Below are positions 52,189 through 60,058 of a stretch of DNA of 64,000 nucleotides, one piece after another. A model generated the notes under the pieces. It was not told where the DNA came from, did not search any database, and saw only the letters and a program-made list of their open reading frames with translations. The position numbers and the translations under genes are program-made. The stretch lies in contig CAJJIY010000001.1 in the NCBI GenBank assembly GCA_905187695.1, positions 62,001 through 126,000 of the forward strand. The letters run 5' to 3'. Positions within the stretch are counted from its first letter, which is position 1. Every line of letters begins with the position of its first letter. Origin of the DNA: an uncultured Eubacteriales bacterium (lineage in GTDB: Bacteria; Bacillota; Clostridia; Oscillospirales; CAG-272).

Positions 52189-52787
52189 TCGAACTGACAC
52201 ACATTTCAAAAAGCTATCCGCAAAAAACCGTCATTCAGGATCTTTCTTTCTGCTTGCCGGAACGCGGTATTTTTTGCCTGATGGGTCCCTCCGGGTGCGG
52301 CAAGACTACGCTGCTAAAAATTATTGCCGGCTTGGAGGATCCAAGCAACGGTACTCTCACGGTAGATGTCGCCAAAAAAGCTATGGTTTTTCAGGAAGAT
52401 CGGCTTGTTCCGTGGCTGACATCGGAAGAAAACATAAGATTGGTTCTTCCAAAAGGTAAAAACAGTTCTTTTTTGGCACAAGATCTTCTTGCGTCATTGG
52501 GTCTTCAAAAAGCTACAAACGCGCTTCCGGGCACACTTTCCGGCGGAATGAAGCGCCGGGTTTCACTTGCCCGTGCGTTGGCTGTCCGTGCAGATCTGCT
52601 CCTTCTTGATGAACCGTTTACCGGACTGGATGATGAAAGCAAAAAAAATGCCGCCGCTTTGATCCGGAAAGAAGGCACCCGTGCGCTTGTCATTGCCGTT
52701 ACTCACAATGCCGAAAATGCCGGACTGCTTGACGCCCGAATTCTTTGGTGCGCGGGCGCTCCGCTGTCCGAACTATTACCGGAATAA
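52185..52787 (+). CDS. ABC transporter ATP-binding protein
   Basis: 200 residues, shorter than the usual about 250, because the C-terminal tail is trimmed. Walker A GPSGCGKTT, Q-loop MVFQEDRLVPWLT, signature LSGGMKRRVSLARAL, Walker B LLLLDEPFTGLDD and His in AVTHNAENA are complete. SsuB/TauB group. Last gene of the four-gene importer operon. Confidence 0.93.
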   Translation: MIELTHISKSYPQKTVIQDLSFCLPERGIFCLMGPSGCGKTTLLKIIAGLEDPSNGTLTVDVAKKAMVFQEDRLVPWLTSEENIRLVLPKGKNSSFLAQDLLASLGLQKATNALPGTLSGGMKRRVSLARALAVRADLLLLDEPFTGLDDESKKNAAALIRKEGTRALVIAVTHNAENAGLLDARILWCAGAPLSELLPE

Positions 52788-52792
52788 CAAAG

Positions 52793-52826
52793 AAGCTCCG
52801 GGAGGGATCCCCTCCCGGAGCTTTTT
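52793..52826. terminator. Terminator after the ABC importer operon
   Basis: AAGCTCCGGGAGGG and CCCTCCCGGAGCTT, a perfect 14-base-pair stem with a three-base loop and T-run on the plus strand; the gene at 52830 converges on it. Confidence 0.87.
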
Positions 52827-52829
52827 GTT

Positions 52830-53876
52830 TTATTTGCGATATTTTTCCCGATACTCCGAAATCAATCTGTTTCGGTCCTCTTCCCGGATTCTTCGGAAAG
52901 CCTCCACGGTTTTGTTCCAGGTGCGCAAGGGGTTGTTGGCGCGATAATCATTGGATTCGCTTCCCATATAGCCCCAGGCGAGAATAGTTCGGGCACCAGC
53001 GTCATAGGCCGCCTGCGTAGCCGGAATGATTTCTTCCTCCCGACCGTTCGGAACATGATAGGTCTGAATCCAAAGGTTATGGTCCTTTCCGAAACGCTCG
53101 GAAATGTCCAGATTCTTTTTGCTTTCACGATAAACAAACTCATATGGATTTACATCTTTTTTGCCATACCAATAAGGGTCAGAGCCTACATTTTCCACGG
53201 TATCAAGCGAGCAAAGACGGTCAAGTGTGTCCAAATTAATACCCAGGTTTGCTCCCAACATCACGCAGACCACATTCCGGATGCCGAGCGAAGCGGAATA
53301 TGCCGTGATCTCTTTAAAGTAGTCCACAATGGTTTCGGTGCGGAAATCGGCCGCATCCGCGTCCAGAAAAGCGGGCATCGGCTTGTTATAACGGGCTTCA
53401 AATTTTTTGCGGCAAGTTTTACAGCAACAACCATACACCAAACCGTTTTCGGTTTTCTTTGTCGGAAGGAAAGGCTCGTCCCAAAAAATGGTCCTGCCAC
53501 CGAGCGCATAGACCGTATCAATCCATTCTTTCACAAAAGCGCGAAAATCGGGGCTGTTCAGACAGGCGTTTACCGGGGCCATTTCTCCGTTTGAATAGAT
53601 AATGTGGCTTTCCGGATGATAGGCCAAAAAATGCGATTTGTCACCGGGAGGGCCTCCGAGTCCCCAGTTGTCCACCCACACTTCCATGCCGGCATCCTCT
53701 GTCATCTTAAAGATGTCGCCCATGACGGTTTTATGGCGGTCCCAGTCTGTGTGGGAAAACATATGTACCACAATGTCCATATCGGCACGGACAATTTCCT
53801 TCAGGTCTTCCCGATAATGGGAAGGCATCCGGTTGCCGTGGTAAGCAACACCTGTTTTCAGCTTCCTGTTATCCAT
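52830..53876 (-). CDS. Glycoside-hydrolase-like TIM-barrel protein
   Basis: 348 residues from the ATG at 53876; the upstream ATG at 53882 lies inside the AAAGGAGA ribosome binding site. GRTIFWDEPFLP has a glutamate at a barrel strand end, the usual place of a catalytic acid. The GCCCKTCRKKFEARYN stretch recalls the cysteine-containing CxxCxxxF segment of GH42-type beta-galactosidases. LAWGYMGSESNDYRANNP lies near the active-site mouth. No signal peptide, so cytoplasmic. Enzyme activity is inferred, not shown. Confidence 0.65.
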   Translation of the reverse strand: MDNRKLKTGVAYHGNRMPSHYREDLKEIVRADMDIVVHMFSHTDWDRHKTVMGDIFKMTEDAGMEVWVDNWGLGGPPGDKSHFLAYHPESHIIYSNGEMAPVNACLNSPDFRAFVKEWIDTVYALGGRTIFWDEPFLPTKKTENGLVYGCCCKTCRKKFEARYNKPMPAFLDADAADFRTETIVDYFKEITAYSASLGIRNVVCVMLGANLGINLDTLDRLCSLDTVENVGSDPYWYGKKDVNPYEFVYRESKKNLDISERFGKDHNLWIQTYHVPNGREEEIIPATQAAYDAGARTILAWGYMGSESNDYRANNPLRTWNKTVEAFRRIREEDRNRLISEYREKYRK

Positions 53877-53904
53877 ACGCATCTCCTTTATCAGAAGAAT
53901 TCGG

Positions 53905-53919
53905 AACGCACCCTGCGTT
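53905..53919. promoter_or_regulatory. Operator-like palindrome downstream of the TIM-barrel gene promoter
   Basis: AACGCA-CCC-TGCGTT has perfect six-base arms. It begins 11 bases after the -10, covering the expected transcription start. Confidence 0.5.
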
Positions 53920-53929
53920 TCCTTCGCTC

Positions 53930-53958
53930 AGTATACCAAAAAAGCGCCCTTTTGTCAA
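53930..53958 (-). promoter_or_regulatory. Strong sigma-A promoter of the TIM-barrel gene
   Basis: TTGACA (53958-53953) and TATACT (53935-53930), 17-base spacer. Confidence 0.78.
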
Positions 53959-53971
53959 TCCGGAAAACGAT

Positions 53972-54006
53972 AAAAAGGGGCGGCCGCAAAGAACCGCTCC
54001 CTTTTT
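53972..54006 (-). terminator. Intrinsic terminator of sigG
   Basis: AAAAAGGG-GCGG pairs with CCGC-CCCTTTTT with one bulged base, 22 bases past the sigG stop. Confidence 0.75.
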
Positions 54007-54027
54007 ATTTGACCGTCACTCCGGATC

Positions 54028-54801
54028 TCAGATCTGTTCGCGCATCCTGGCCAGCGCCCCTTTTTCAAGGCGGGAAACCTGCGCCTGAGAAATTCCGATA
54101 CTTTCGGCAATCTCCATTTGCGTTTTGTTGTTGAAAAAACGCATTTCAATAATTTTCCGCTCTCTGTCCGAAAGACGCTTCATCGCGTCCGAGAGCGCGA
54201 TATTTTCCAACCAATGTTCGTCCCCGGAAGAAGTATCGCTGATCTGATCCATCACATAAATAGAGTCTCCGTTTTCATTGTAAACCGGCTCAAACAGTGA
54301 AATCGGCTCCACAATCGCTTCCATCGCGTTAAGAACCGCGTCCCGTCCTTCGCCCAGTCTTGCGGCAATCTCATCCAGCGACGGCTCATATTCTTTTTCT
54401 CTGGTCAGTTCTTCCCTTGCCTGCAACGCCCGATACGCCAGATCCCGAACGGAACGGCTGATGCGGATGGAATTGTTGTCTCTGAGATAGCGCCGGATTT
54501 CCCCGATGATCATCGGCACTGCATAGGTGGAGAATTTCACATCCAACTCAATGTTAAAATGATCGACCGCCTTTACAAGCCCGATACAGCCAACCTGAAA
54601 AAGATCGTCCATATTCTCTTTCCGCCCGGAGAAGCGCTGTATGATGCTCAGAACCAGCCGAAGATTTCCATAGATCAGTTCTTCTCTTGCCTTGAAGTCT
54701 CCCGCTTTTGTCCGCTTTAACAGTTCCCGCTTTTCTTCATCCGTAAGCGTTTTTAATTGCGAAGTATTCACTCCGCAGATTTCCACTTTATTCCGATACA
54801 T
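54028..54801 (-). CDS. sigG: RNA polymerase sigma-G factor (forespore)
   Basis: 257 residues, full length. The N-terminus MYRNKVEICGVNTSQLKTL is specific to SigG. Region 2 has NLRLVLSIIQRF, DDLFQVGCIGLVKAVDHF and KFSTYAVPMIIGEIRRYLRD; region 4 has GISQAQVSRLEKGAL. SigG runs late gene expression in the engulfed forespore. In most Firmicutes it follows spoIIGA-sigE, but here the neighbours are sugar-related genes. AAGGAG precedes the ATG. Confidence 0.97.
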   Translation of the reverse strand: MYRNKVEICGVNTSQLKTLTDEEKRELLKRTKAGDFKAREELIYGNLRLVLSIIQRFSGRKENMDDLFQVGCIGLVKAVDHFNIELDVKFSTYAVPMIIGEIRRYLRDNNSIRISRSVRDLAYRALQAREELTREKEYEPSLDEIAARLGEGRDAVLNAMEAIVEPISLFEPVYNENGDSIYVMDQISDTSSGDEHWLENIALSDAMKRLSDRERKIIEMRFFNNKTQMEIAESIGISQAQVSRLEKGALARMREQI

Positions 54802-54828
54802 TTCATTCTCCTTATCTGGGAGTAATGA

Positions 54829-54858
54829 AAGTATTGGCTCATCGCAAAATGAATATGC
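54829..54858 (-). promoter_or_regulatory. Candidate sigma-F/sigma-G type promoter of sigG
   Basis: GCATA (54858-54854) fits the -35 of this sigma group; AATACTT (54835-54829) matches five of seven positions of a CATACTA-type -10, with 18 bases between. It would allow self-activation, as known for sigG. Weak evidence. Confidence 0.35.
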
Positions 54859-54890
54859 AAAAAGAGGACTGGGAAAAACCGGTATTTAAG

Positions 54891-54917
54891 AACCCGCCGG
54901 GCATTGCCCGGCGGGTT
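54891..54917. terminator. Hairpin terminator after the Gfo/Idh oxidoreductase gene
   Basis: AACCCGCCGGGC and GCCCGGCGGGTT, a perfect 12-base-pair stem around ATT, nine bases past the stop at 54926. The minus-strand T-run is short. Confidence 0.72.
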
Positions 54918-54925
54918 TCTCTTAT

Positions 54926-56008
54926 TCAGAATCTGTAAATATCACCGCTCTTGGATGATTCATAAATACCCTCCAGAATCCGGGTCACGCAGAAAGCCTG
55001 CTCCGGCAATGTGATGGGCGATTTATCCTCACGCACGGCCTCAATCCAGAGCCGTTCCTCACGGTCTGCGGCGCTCTCGCCGGCCGCACCGTCATAAAAT
55101 GCCGCGCCACCCGCTTTAAAGTTCGGCTTCATCATATACTGCCGGCCACGGCGGATGCCGTTGATGCGGAGTCCGTCGTTCATGTCCGCACCGCCCTTGG
55201 TACCGCACACGGTGGTGACGGCTTCACGGACATCCAGCATATTGAGTGCCCAGGAAGATTCCAGAATGATGGTGGCGCCGTTCTCCATCACGACAAAACC
55301 GAATGCCGAATCTTCCACCGTGAACTTTTCAGGATCCCAATTCCCCCAGGCGTTGCCCTGATCCGTGTCGCGGTTCAGTTTGTGATAAGTGGTACCCACG
55401 CAGTATTTGGGTTTATAATTGTTCATCATATAAAGCGTCAGATCAAGCGCGTGCGTACCGATATCGATCAGCGGACCGCCTCCCTGCTCATATTCATTGA
55501 GGAATACGCCCCAGGTCGGGACAGCGCGGCGGCGCAAAGCGGTTGCCTTGGCAAAATAAATCTCACCGAAAGTACCGGCGTCCGCCTCTTCCTTCATATA
55601 AACGGCATCATCACGGAAACGGCTCTGATAACCGATGGTCAGTTTCTTGCCGGTTCTCTTAGCCGCGTCCAGCATTTTTTGGGCTTCCGCCGAATTGATG
55701 GCCATCGGCTTTTCGCACATAACATGCTTACCGGCCTCCAGCGCGTCTACTGTGATAAAACTGTGGGAGCGGTTCGGTGTGCAGACATGCACGACATCAA
55801 TCTGGGGGTCGCTGAGCAGTTCCTTATAGTCGGTATAGACCTTCGCGTCCGGCGTACCGTAGTCTGCGGCCGCTTTCCGGGCACGCTCCGGAATGATATC
55901 GCAAAAAGCGACCATCTGGCAGTCCTTCACCTTTTTGAGAGAAGGCATATGCTTGCCGTTGGCGATTCCGCCGCATCCGATGATACCGACCTTGATAAGT
56001 TGCGCCAT
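54926..56008 (-). CDS. Gfo/Idh/MocA-family oxidoreductase
   Basis: 360 residues. Rossmann start VGIIGCGGIANGKHMPSL, the HVCTPNRSHSFITVDALEAGKH region and the catalytic EKP in MCEKPMAINSAEA; the C-terminal half is the family's beta-sheet domain with GGPLIDIGTHALDLTLYMM. Such enzymes oxidise or reduce sugars or inositols with NAD(P). AAGGAGG precedes the ATG. It may be partly read from the upstream folD-ThuA unit, but has its own promoter with an operator-like palindrome. Confidence 0.92.
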   Translation of the reverse strand: MAQLIKVGIIGCGGIANGKHMPSLKKVKDCQMVAFCDIIPERARKAAADYGTPDAKVYTDYKELLSDPQIDVVHVCTPNRSHSFITVDALEAGKHVMCEKPMAINSAEAQKMLDAAKRTGKKLTIGYQSRFRDDAVYMKEEADAGTFGEIYFAKATALRRRAVPTWGVFLNEYEQGGGPLIDIGTHALDLTLYMMNNYKPKYCVGTTYHKLNRDTDQGNAWGNWDPEKFTVEDSAFGFVVMENGATIILESSWALNMLDVREAVTTVCGTKGGADMNDGLRINGIRRGRQYMMKPNFKAGGAAFYDGAAGESAADREERLWIEAVREDKSPITLPEQAFCVTRILEGIYESSKSGDIYRF

Positions 56009-56024
56009 GTTTTAAATCCTCCTT

Positions 56025-56039
56025 ATCGTTTGAAACGAT
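56025..56039. promoter_or_regulatory. Operator-like palindrome next to the Gfo/Idh gene ribosome binding site
   Basis: ATCGTTT-G-AAACGAT, seven-base perfect arms with one central base, directly next to AAGGAGG. A one-base loop cannot form a hairpin, which favours a protein-binding site; the central bases recall LacI-type operators. Confidence 0.5.
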
Positions 56040-56055
56040 TTATTATGATTCAGTG

Positions 56056-56083
56056 CCATTATATCGGTGTCTGAAAAAAAGTA
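56056..56083 (-). promoter_or_regulatory. Probable promoter of the Gfo/Idh gene
   Basis: TATAAT on the minus strand (near 56061-56056) with TTTACT about 16 bases upstream. Confidence 0.5.
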
Positions 56084-56125
56084 AATATAATTTCGGACAT
56101 ATCATATTTGAATTTGGATATTTTA

Positions 56126-56860
56126 TTACTCAATGACATAAGGTTCGCCGCTGTCGATCGTGCGGACATGCGGGCAAGCGATCTCCATGCGGCAATCCGG
56201 CGCAAGATAACGCACTGCGTTAAGCAAAACGCGCTGAACATTTGGATCATAATAGGTCGGAAAAGACTCGTGTCCGGGCTGGAAATAAAAGATCTTGCCG
56301 TTTCCGCGTTCCCACAGACAACCGGAACGCAGAACCTCACCGCCGGAAAAAGAACCGATAAACAACAGTTTGTCCGGCGTGGGGATTACAAACGGTTCCC
56401 CATAGGTTTCTTCCTTCGGGAGTCGGAAATAGCGGTCAATTCCGCGGGTGATGGGATGAGCCGGTTCTGTCACCCAAAGGATTTCGCTGTCGCCGCTTTC
56501 GCGCCAGGTCAGGTTGCAGGAAGTACCCATCAGTCTTTTGAAGGGCTTGGAATGGTGTGCCGAATGAAGGAAAATCACCCCCATACCGGAAAGAACCGCT
56601 TCCGTGACCATCTCGACCACCTCATCTGGCACCTCCTGATGCTTGACATGCCCCCACCATAGAAGCACATCTGTTTCGGCAAGCAGTTCCCGGCTGATAC
56701 CGCAGTTCGGATCATCCAGTGTGGCGGTTTTCACCGCAATATCCTCTTCCCGCCCCAAAAACTCGGAAATCGCGCCGTGAATACCACTTGGATAGATCTT
56801 CCCGATTTTCTCGCTATTCTTTTCGTGATAAAACTCATTCCAGACTAAAACGCGAATCAT
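56126..56860 (-). CDS. ThuA-domain (trehalose-utilisation-like) protein
   Basis: 244 residues of the glutamine-amidotransferase-like ThuA fold: MIRVLVWNEFYHEKN start, DVLLWWGHVKHQEVPDEVVE, GVIFLHSAHHSKPFKRLMG, GKIFYFQPGHESFPTYY. ThuA proteins oxidise or bind trehalose-like sugars and commonly partner Gfo/Idh enzymes, as here. AAGGAGA precedes the ATG. It lies 18 bases after folD without a terminator, so it may be read from the peptidase-lgt-folD operon. Confidence 0.87.
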   Translation of the reverse strand: MIRVLVWNEFYHEKNSEKIGKIYPSGIHGAISEFLGREEDIAVKTATLDDPNCGISRELLAETDVLLWWGHVKHQEVPDEVVEMVTEAVLSGMGVIFLHSAHHSKPFKRLMGTSCNLTWRESGDSEILWVTEPAHPITRGIDRYFRLPKEETYGEPFVIPTPDKLLFIGSFSGGEVLRSGCLWERGNGKIFYFQPGHESFPTYYDPNVQRVLLNAVRYLAPDCRMEIACPHVRTIDSGEPYVIE

Positions 56861-56878
56861 GATTTTCTCCTTTTGTTT

Positions 56879-57739
56879 TTATTTGTCCTTTAACGCCATG
56901 CGCGCCGCGCAGAGCGTATTTTTCAGCAACATCGCGATGGTCATCGGCCCCACGCCGCCCGGGACCGGCGTGATCGCGGCAGCCACCGGTTCCACTGCGG
57001 CAAAGTTGACATCCCCGCAGAGTTTTCCGTCCGCAGGACGCCGGTTCATTCCGACATCAATCACCACCGCGCCTTTTTTGACATAAGTCTCGTCAAAAAA
57101 TTCCGGGCGGCCGATGGCGCACACCAAAATATCCGCGCGACGGCAGACCTCTTTTAGATTCTTTGTGCGGCTGTGGCAAACGGTCACCGTGCCGTTTTGA
57201 TGGAGCAAAAGCATGGCCATCGGCTTTCCCACAATATTGGAACGGCCAACCACCACACATTCGCGCCCGGATACTTCAATACCGCTGCGCGAAAGCAGTT
57301 CCATCACGCCCGCCGGTGTGCACGGAAGCAGATCAAAATTGCCAATCATGATCTTTCCTACATTATAGGGGTGAAAAGCGTCCACATCTTTGGCGGGGTC
57401 AATCGCCAGCAGCACCTTCTGCTCCGACAGATGGGAAGGAAGCGGCAACTGAACCAGGATCCCGTGGATTTTGGGATCGTGATTCAACTCATCAATCAGG
57501 GCAAGCAACGCCTCTTCGCTGATATCTCCCGGCAATTCGCAGATCCGGGAGAAAAATCCGACTTCGGCTGCCGCTTTTTTCTTGTTCCGCACATAAACCT
57601 GAGAGGCGGGATTGTCCCCGGCAATAATCACCGCCAAACCCGGTTTCACACCGGATTCATGCTCAAAAGCTTCCGCTTCTTTGGCAATTTCGGCCCGCAC
57701 CTCTCCGGCAATGCGCTTTCCGTCAATGATGGTCGCCAT
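56879..57739 (-). CDS. folD: Bifunctional methylenetetrahydrofolate dehydrogenase/cyclohydrolase
   Basis: 286 residues from the ATG at 57739 with GGAGGAAG upstream. It links methylene- and formyl-tetrahydrofolate for one-carbon metabolism. The catalytic YVRNKKKAAAEVG, GILVQLPLPSHL, PCTPAGVMELL, VGRSNIVGKPMAMLL and TPVPGGVGPMTIAMLL segments are complete. Its start overlaps the end of lgt by 17 bases. Confidence 0.97.
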   Translation of the reverse strand: MATIIDGKRIAGEVRAEIAKEAEAFEHESGVKPGLAVIIAGDNPASQVYVRNKKKAAAEVGFFSRICELPGDISEEALLALIDELNHDPKIHGILVQLPLPSHLSEQKVLLAIDPAKDVDAFHPYNVGKIMIGNFDLLPCTPAGVMELLSRSGIEVSGRECVVVGRSNIVGKPMAMLLLHQNGTVTVCHSRTKNLKEVCRRADILVCAIGRPEFFDETYVKKGAVVIDVGMNRRPADGKLCGDVNFAAVEPVAAAITPVPGGVGPMTIAMLLKNTLCAARMALKDK

Positions 57740-58715
57740 GTTCTTCCTCCTTTGAAGCGCTTTCCTCTTTTTCCTTTGTTTTTCTGACCAGTTCGTCAAT
57801 CTGCGCGGCGGCTTCCTCGTCTTTGTCCGCCGGCGTGGTCACACGGAAACCGATGGATTTTTCATATACCGGCGCATAGCCTTCCCGGTCCAGCTCCGCC
57901 CGCTTGGCGCGGATAAGGAAGTAAACCAGCAATGCGGTGCAGATGGCAAAGCAAAGAAATCCGACAATCTGCGAGATCCGGAAAACGCCGATATAAAGGC
58001 TGTCGGTGCGAAGCCCTTCAATAAACATCCGGCCGAATCCGTACCAAGCAAGGTACATGAGCGTCACCTGACCGTTGAATTTCTTTTTCTTATAAAAAAT
58101 ATTGATCAGAATAAAACCGATGAGGTTCCACACCGATTCATAAAGGAAAGTGGGATGATAATAACAAAGCCGGCCGTTTTCATAAAGCCCCATCCGCAGG
58201 AAAAAGCGCTCGCTTGTGGCAATGCCATGCGCTTCACCGTTGACAAAATTGCCCCACCGACCGATGATCTGCCCCAACATTACGCCGGGCGACACCATAT
58301 CAAAAACCGAAAAGATCTTGTCTTTGCCAAAGTGTTTATGTCGGCTCACCAGGAAAAGCGCCAGCGCGCCACCGATGATGGCCCCGTAAATGGCAATGCC
58401 GCCTTCCCAGATGGCAATGACATCATAAAAGCTGTGGTAAAGCCCGTCCTTGATGGTCGTGAGTACATAATAGGTCCGTGCGCCAAGGATTGCCAGAAGC
58501 ACTGTAACGATGAAATAGTCATAAACATCATCGCTTGAAATTCCCTCAAACTTGGCACGATAAAGCGCATAAAGCAAGCCCGCAATAATCCCCAGTGTCA
58601 GAATAATCGCGTACCAGCGGATCTCCAGCCCGCCGAAGATCGGCAGGGTGAAGGCCACTTTATTCATTGTAAATTCCCCGATACCCAGACCGGGAAAGGA
58701 GACAACGGTTTTCAT
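57723..58715 (-). CDS. lgt: Prolipoprotein diacylglyceryl transferase
   Basis: 330 residues with about seven membrane helices. GRWGNFVNGEAHG is the family signature; FEGGIAIYG-type WEGGIAIYGAIIGG and YHPTFLYESVWN are also conserved. It adds diacylglycerol to lipobox cysteines such as those of the three lipoproteins in this window. The ATG at 58715 overlaps the peptidase stop by four bases. A charged Glu/Lys-rich C-terminal tail of about 45 residues ends EEEHGDHH. Confidence 0.96.
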   Translation of the reverse strand: MKTVVSFPGLGIGEFTMNKVAFTLPIFGGLEIRWYAIILTLGIIAGLLYALYRAKFEGISSDDVYDYFIVTVLLAILGARTYYVLTTIKDGLYHSFYDVIAIWEGGIAIYGAIIGGALALFLVSRHKHFGKDKIFSVFDMVSPGVMLGQIIGRWGNFVNGEAHGIATSERFFLRMGLYENGRLCYYHPTFLYESVWNLIGFILINIFYKKKKFNGQVTLMYLAWYGFGRMFIEGLRTDSLYIGVFRISQIVGFLCFAICTALLVYFLIRAKRAELDREGYAPVYEKSIGFRVTTPADKDEEAAAQIDELVRKTKEKEESASKEEEHGDHH

Positions 58716-60058
58716 TCTTTTAAAGCCTCTTTTCGTTTTTCGTTGGGATAGACCGCTGAAAGCGTAAACGCGCCGGGGTCAGTTCTGGAGGATAACAGAT
58801 CACTCAGGAACGGTAAAGTGAGTTTTTTCAGCATCTCAGGATAGGTAAAAATCCGGGCGCTGTCCAATACAAAGGAAAGCAACATATGGGCAATTTCCTC
58901 GGCAGAATCAAAACTTTTGATATATTCCGCGTACTCCACGCGGCGGGCGCGCTCAAAATCCTCGGCGCAAAGCCCATTCTTTTTTACTTTTTCCAGATAA
59001 GATAAAATCGCGCTCAGCACTGCCTCCGGGTCATCGGCCTCTCCCGAAATCTGCCAGAAAGCAAAATCTCTTGTCTGTGAAAATCCGGAGGAAAAATCCG
59101 GCGAGATCATTCCGGAATCAAGGAGTTCATTGTAAAGCTCTCCCGACTCCGAAAACAGCATTTCGGAAAGTACGGCCATCCCCGCGTCTATCAAAAGTCG
59201 TTTTTGAGGGTCGCTTTCCGGCGGCGGATTTTTGATGCCGATGGAGAAAACAGGTTTGGCCACCTGTCCATAGGATTTTACAAACGGTTGTGCGACAGCC
59301 GGCGGTTCCGGGTGAGTAAAAAAGCGGATCGGACCGGATTCCGGTCTTTTTGGCAGATAGCGGTCGGCCAGGGCAATGACCCGCTCTCTTTCCACATCTC
59401 CGACTACCACCAACGCCATGTTCTCCGGGCGGTAAAAAGTGCGATAGGCACGGTAAAGCAATTCCGGCGTAATTTTCAGAATGGAGTCCTCACTGCCGCA
59501 GATCTCTTCTTTGATCGGATGATCGGCATAAAGTCCGCGCAACATTCCGTAATAGCACCGGTCATAGGGATTATCCCGGCACATCCGGATCTCCTCGGCA
59601 ATAATCCCCTGCTCTTTTCTGACATTTTCTTTTGTAAAATAGGGATGCCCGACAAAATCAAGCAACACGCCCAGCGCTTCCTCATATCGGTCCGTAGCCG
59701 AAAAAAGATAGACCGTACTGCTGTGAGAGGTATAGGCGTTGGCGTCCGCACCCAATGCCGCAAAATCTTCGAAAGCGTCGCGGCCGTTGGGGTTTGCAAA
59801 AAGTTTGTGCTCTAAAAAATGTGCGACCCCAAGCGGCAATTTATCCGTTTCGCCCGTTCCCAGCCGATCGTCTACCGAACCGAAACGGGTGGCAAGCAAT
59901 GCGTGTACAGTAGCCGTCTTTTTGGGGAAAACATAAATCGGGAGGCCGCTCTTGTGCCGGGTCAGACTGTAGAACTGCCCCAGCAATTCGCTATTAAAAA
60001 ATTCGGGTTCGCCATTCAGACAACTGCCGGAGTGGCCGTGGTTTTGTATCGGCTTCAA
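58712..60058 (-). CDS. M16-family zinc peptidase, active partner (YmfH-like)
   Basis: 448 residues. The inverted zinc motif HFLEH (His80, Glu83, His84) is in place, with a distal glutamate in the GIIAEEIRMC region as third ligand. The second M16 domain follows from about 220. It overlaps both the inactive partner upstream and lgt downstream by four bases, so the three are translated together. Such pairs process peptides; substrate unknown. Confidence 0.9.
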   Translation of the reverse strand: MKPIQNHGHSGSCLNGEPEFFNSELLGQFYSLTRHKSGLPIYVFPKKTATVHALLATRFGSVDDRLGTGETDKLPLGVAHFLEHKLFANPNGRDAFEDFAALGADANAYTSHSSTVYLFSATDRYEEALGVLLDFVGHPYFTKENVRKEQGIIAEEIRMCRDNPYDRCYYGMLRGLYADHPIKEEICGSEDSILKITPELLYRAYRTFYRPENMALVVVGDVERERVIALADRYLPKRPESGPIRFFTHPEPPAVAQPFVKSYGQVAKPVFSIGIKNPPPESDPQKRLLIDAGMAVLSEMLFSESGELYNELLDSGMISPDFSSGFSQTRDFAFWQISGEADDPEAVLSAILSYLEKVKKNGLCAEDFERARRVEYAEYIKSFDSAEEIAHMLLSFVLDSARIFTYPEMLKKLTLPFLSDLLSSRTDPGAFTLSAVYPNEKRKEALKE

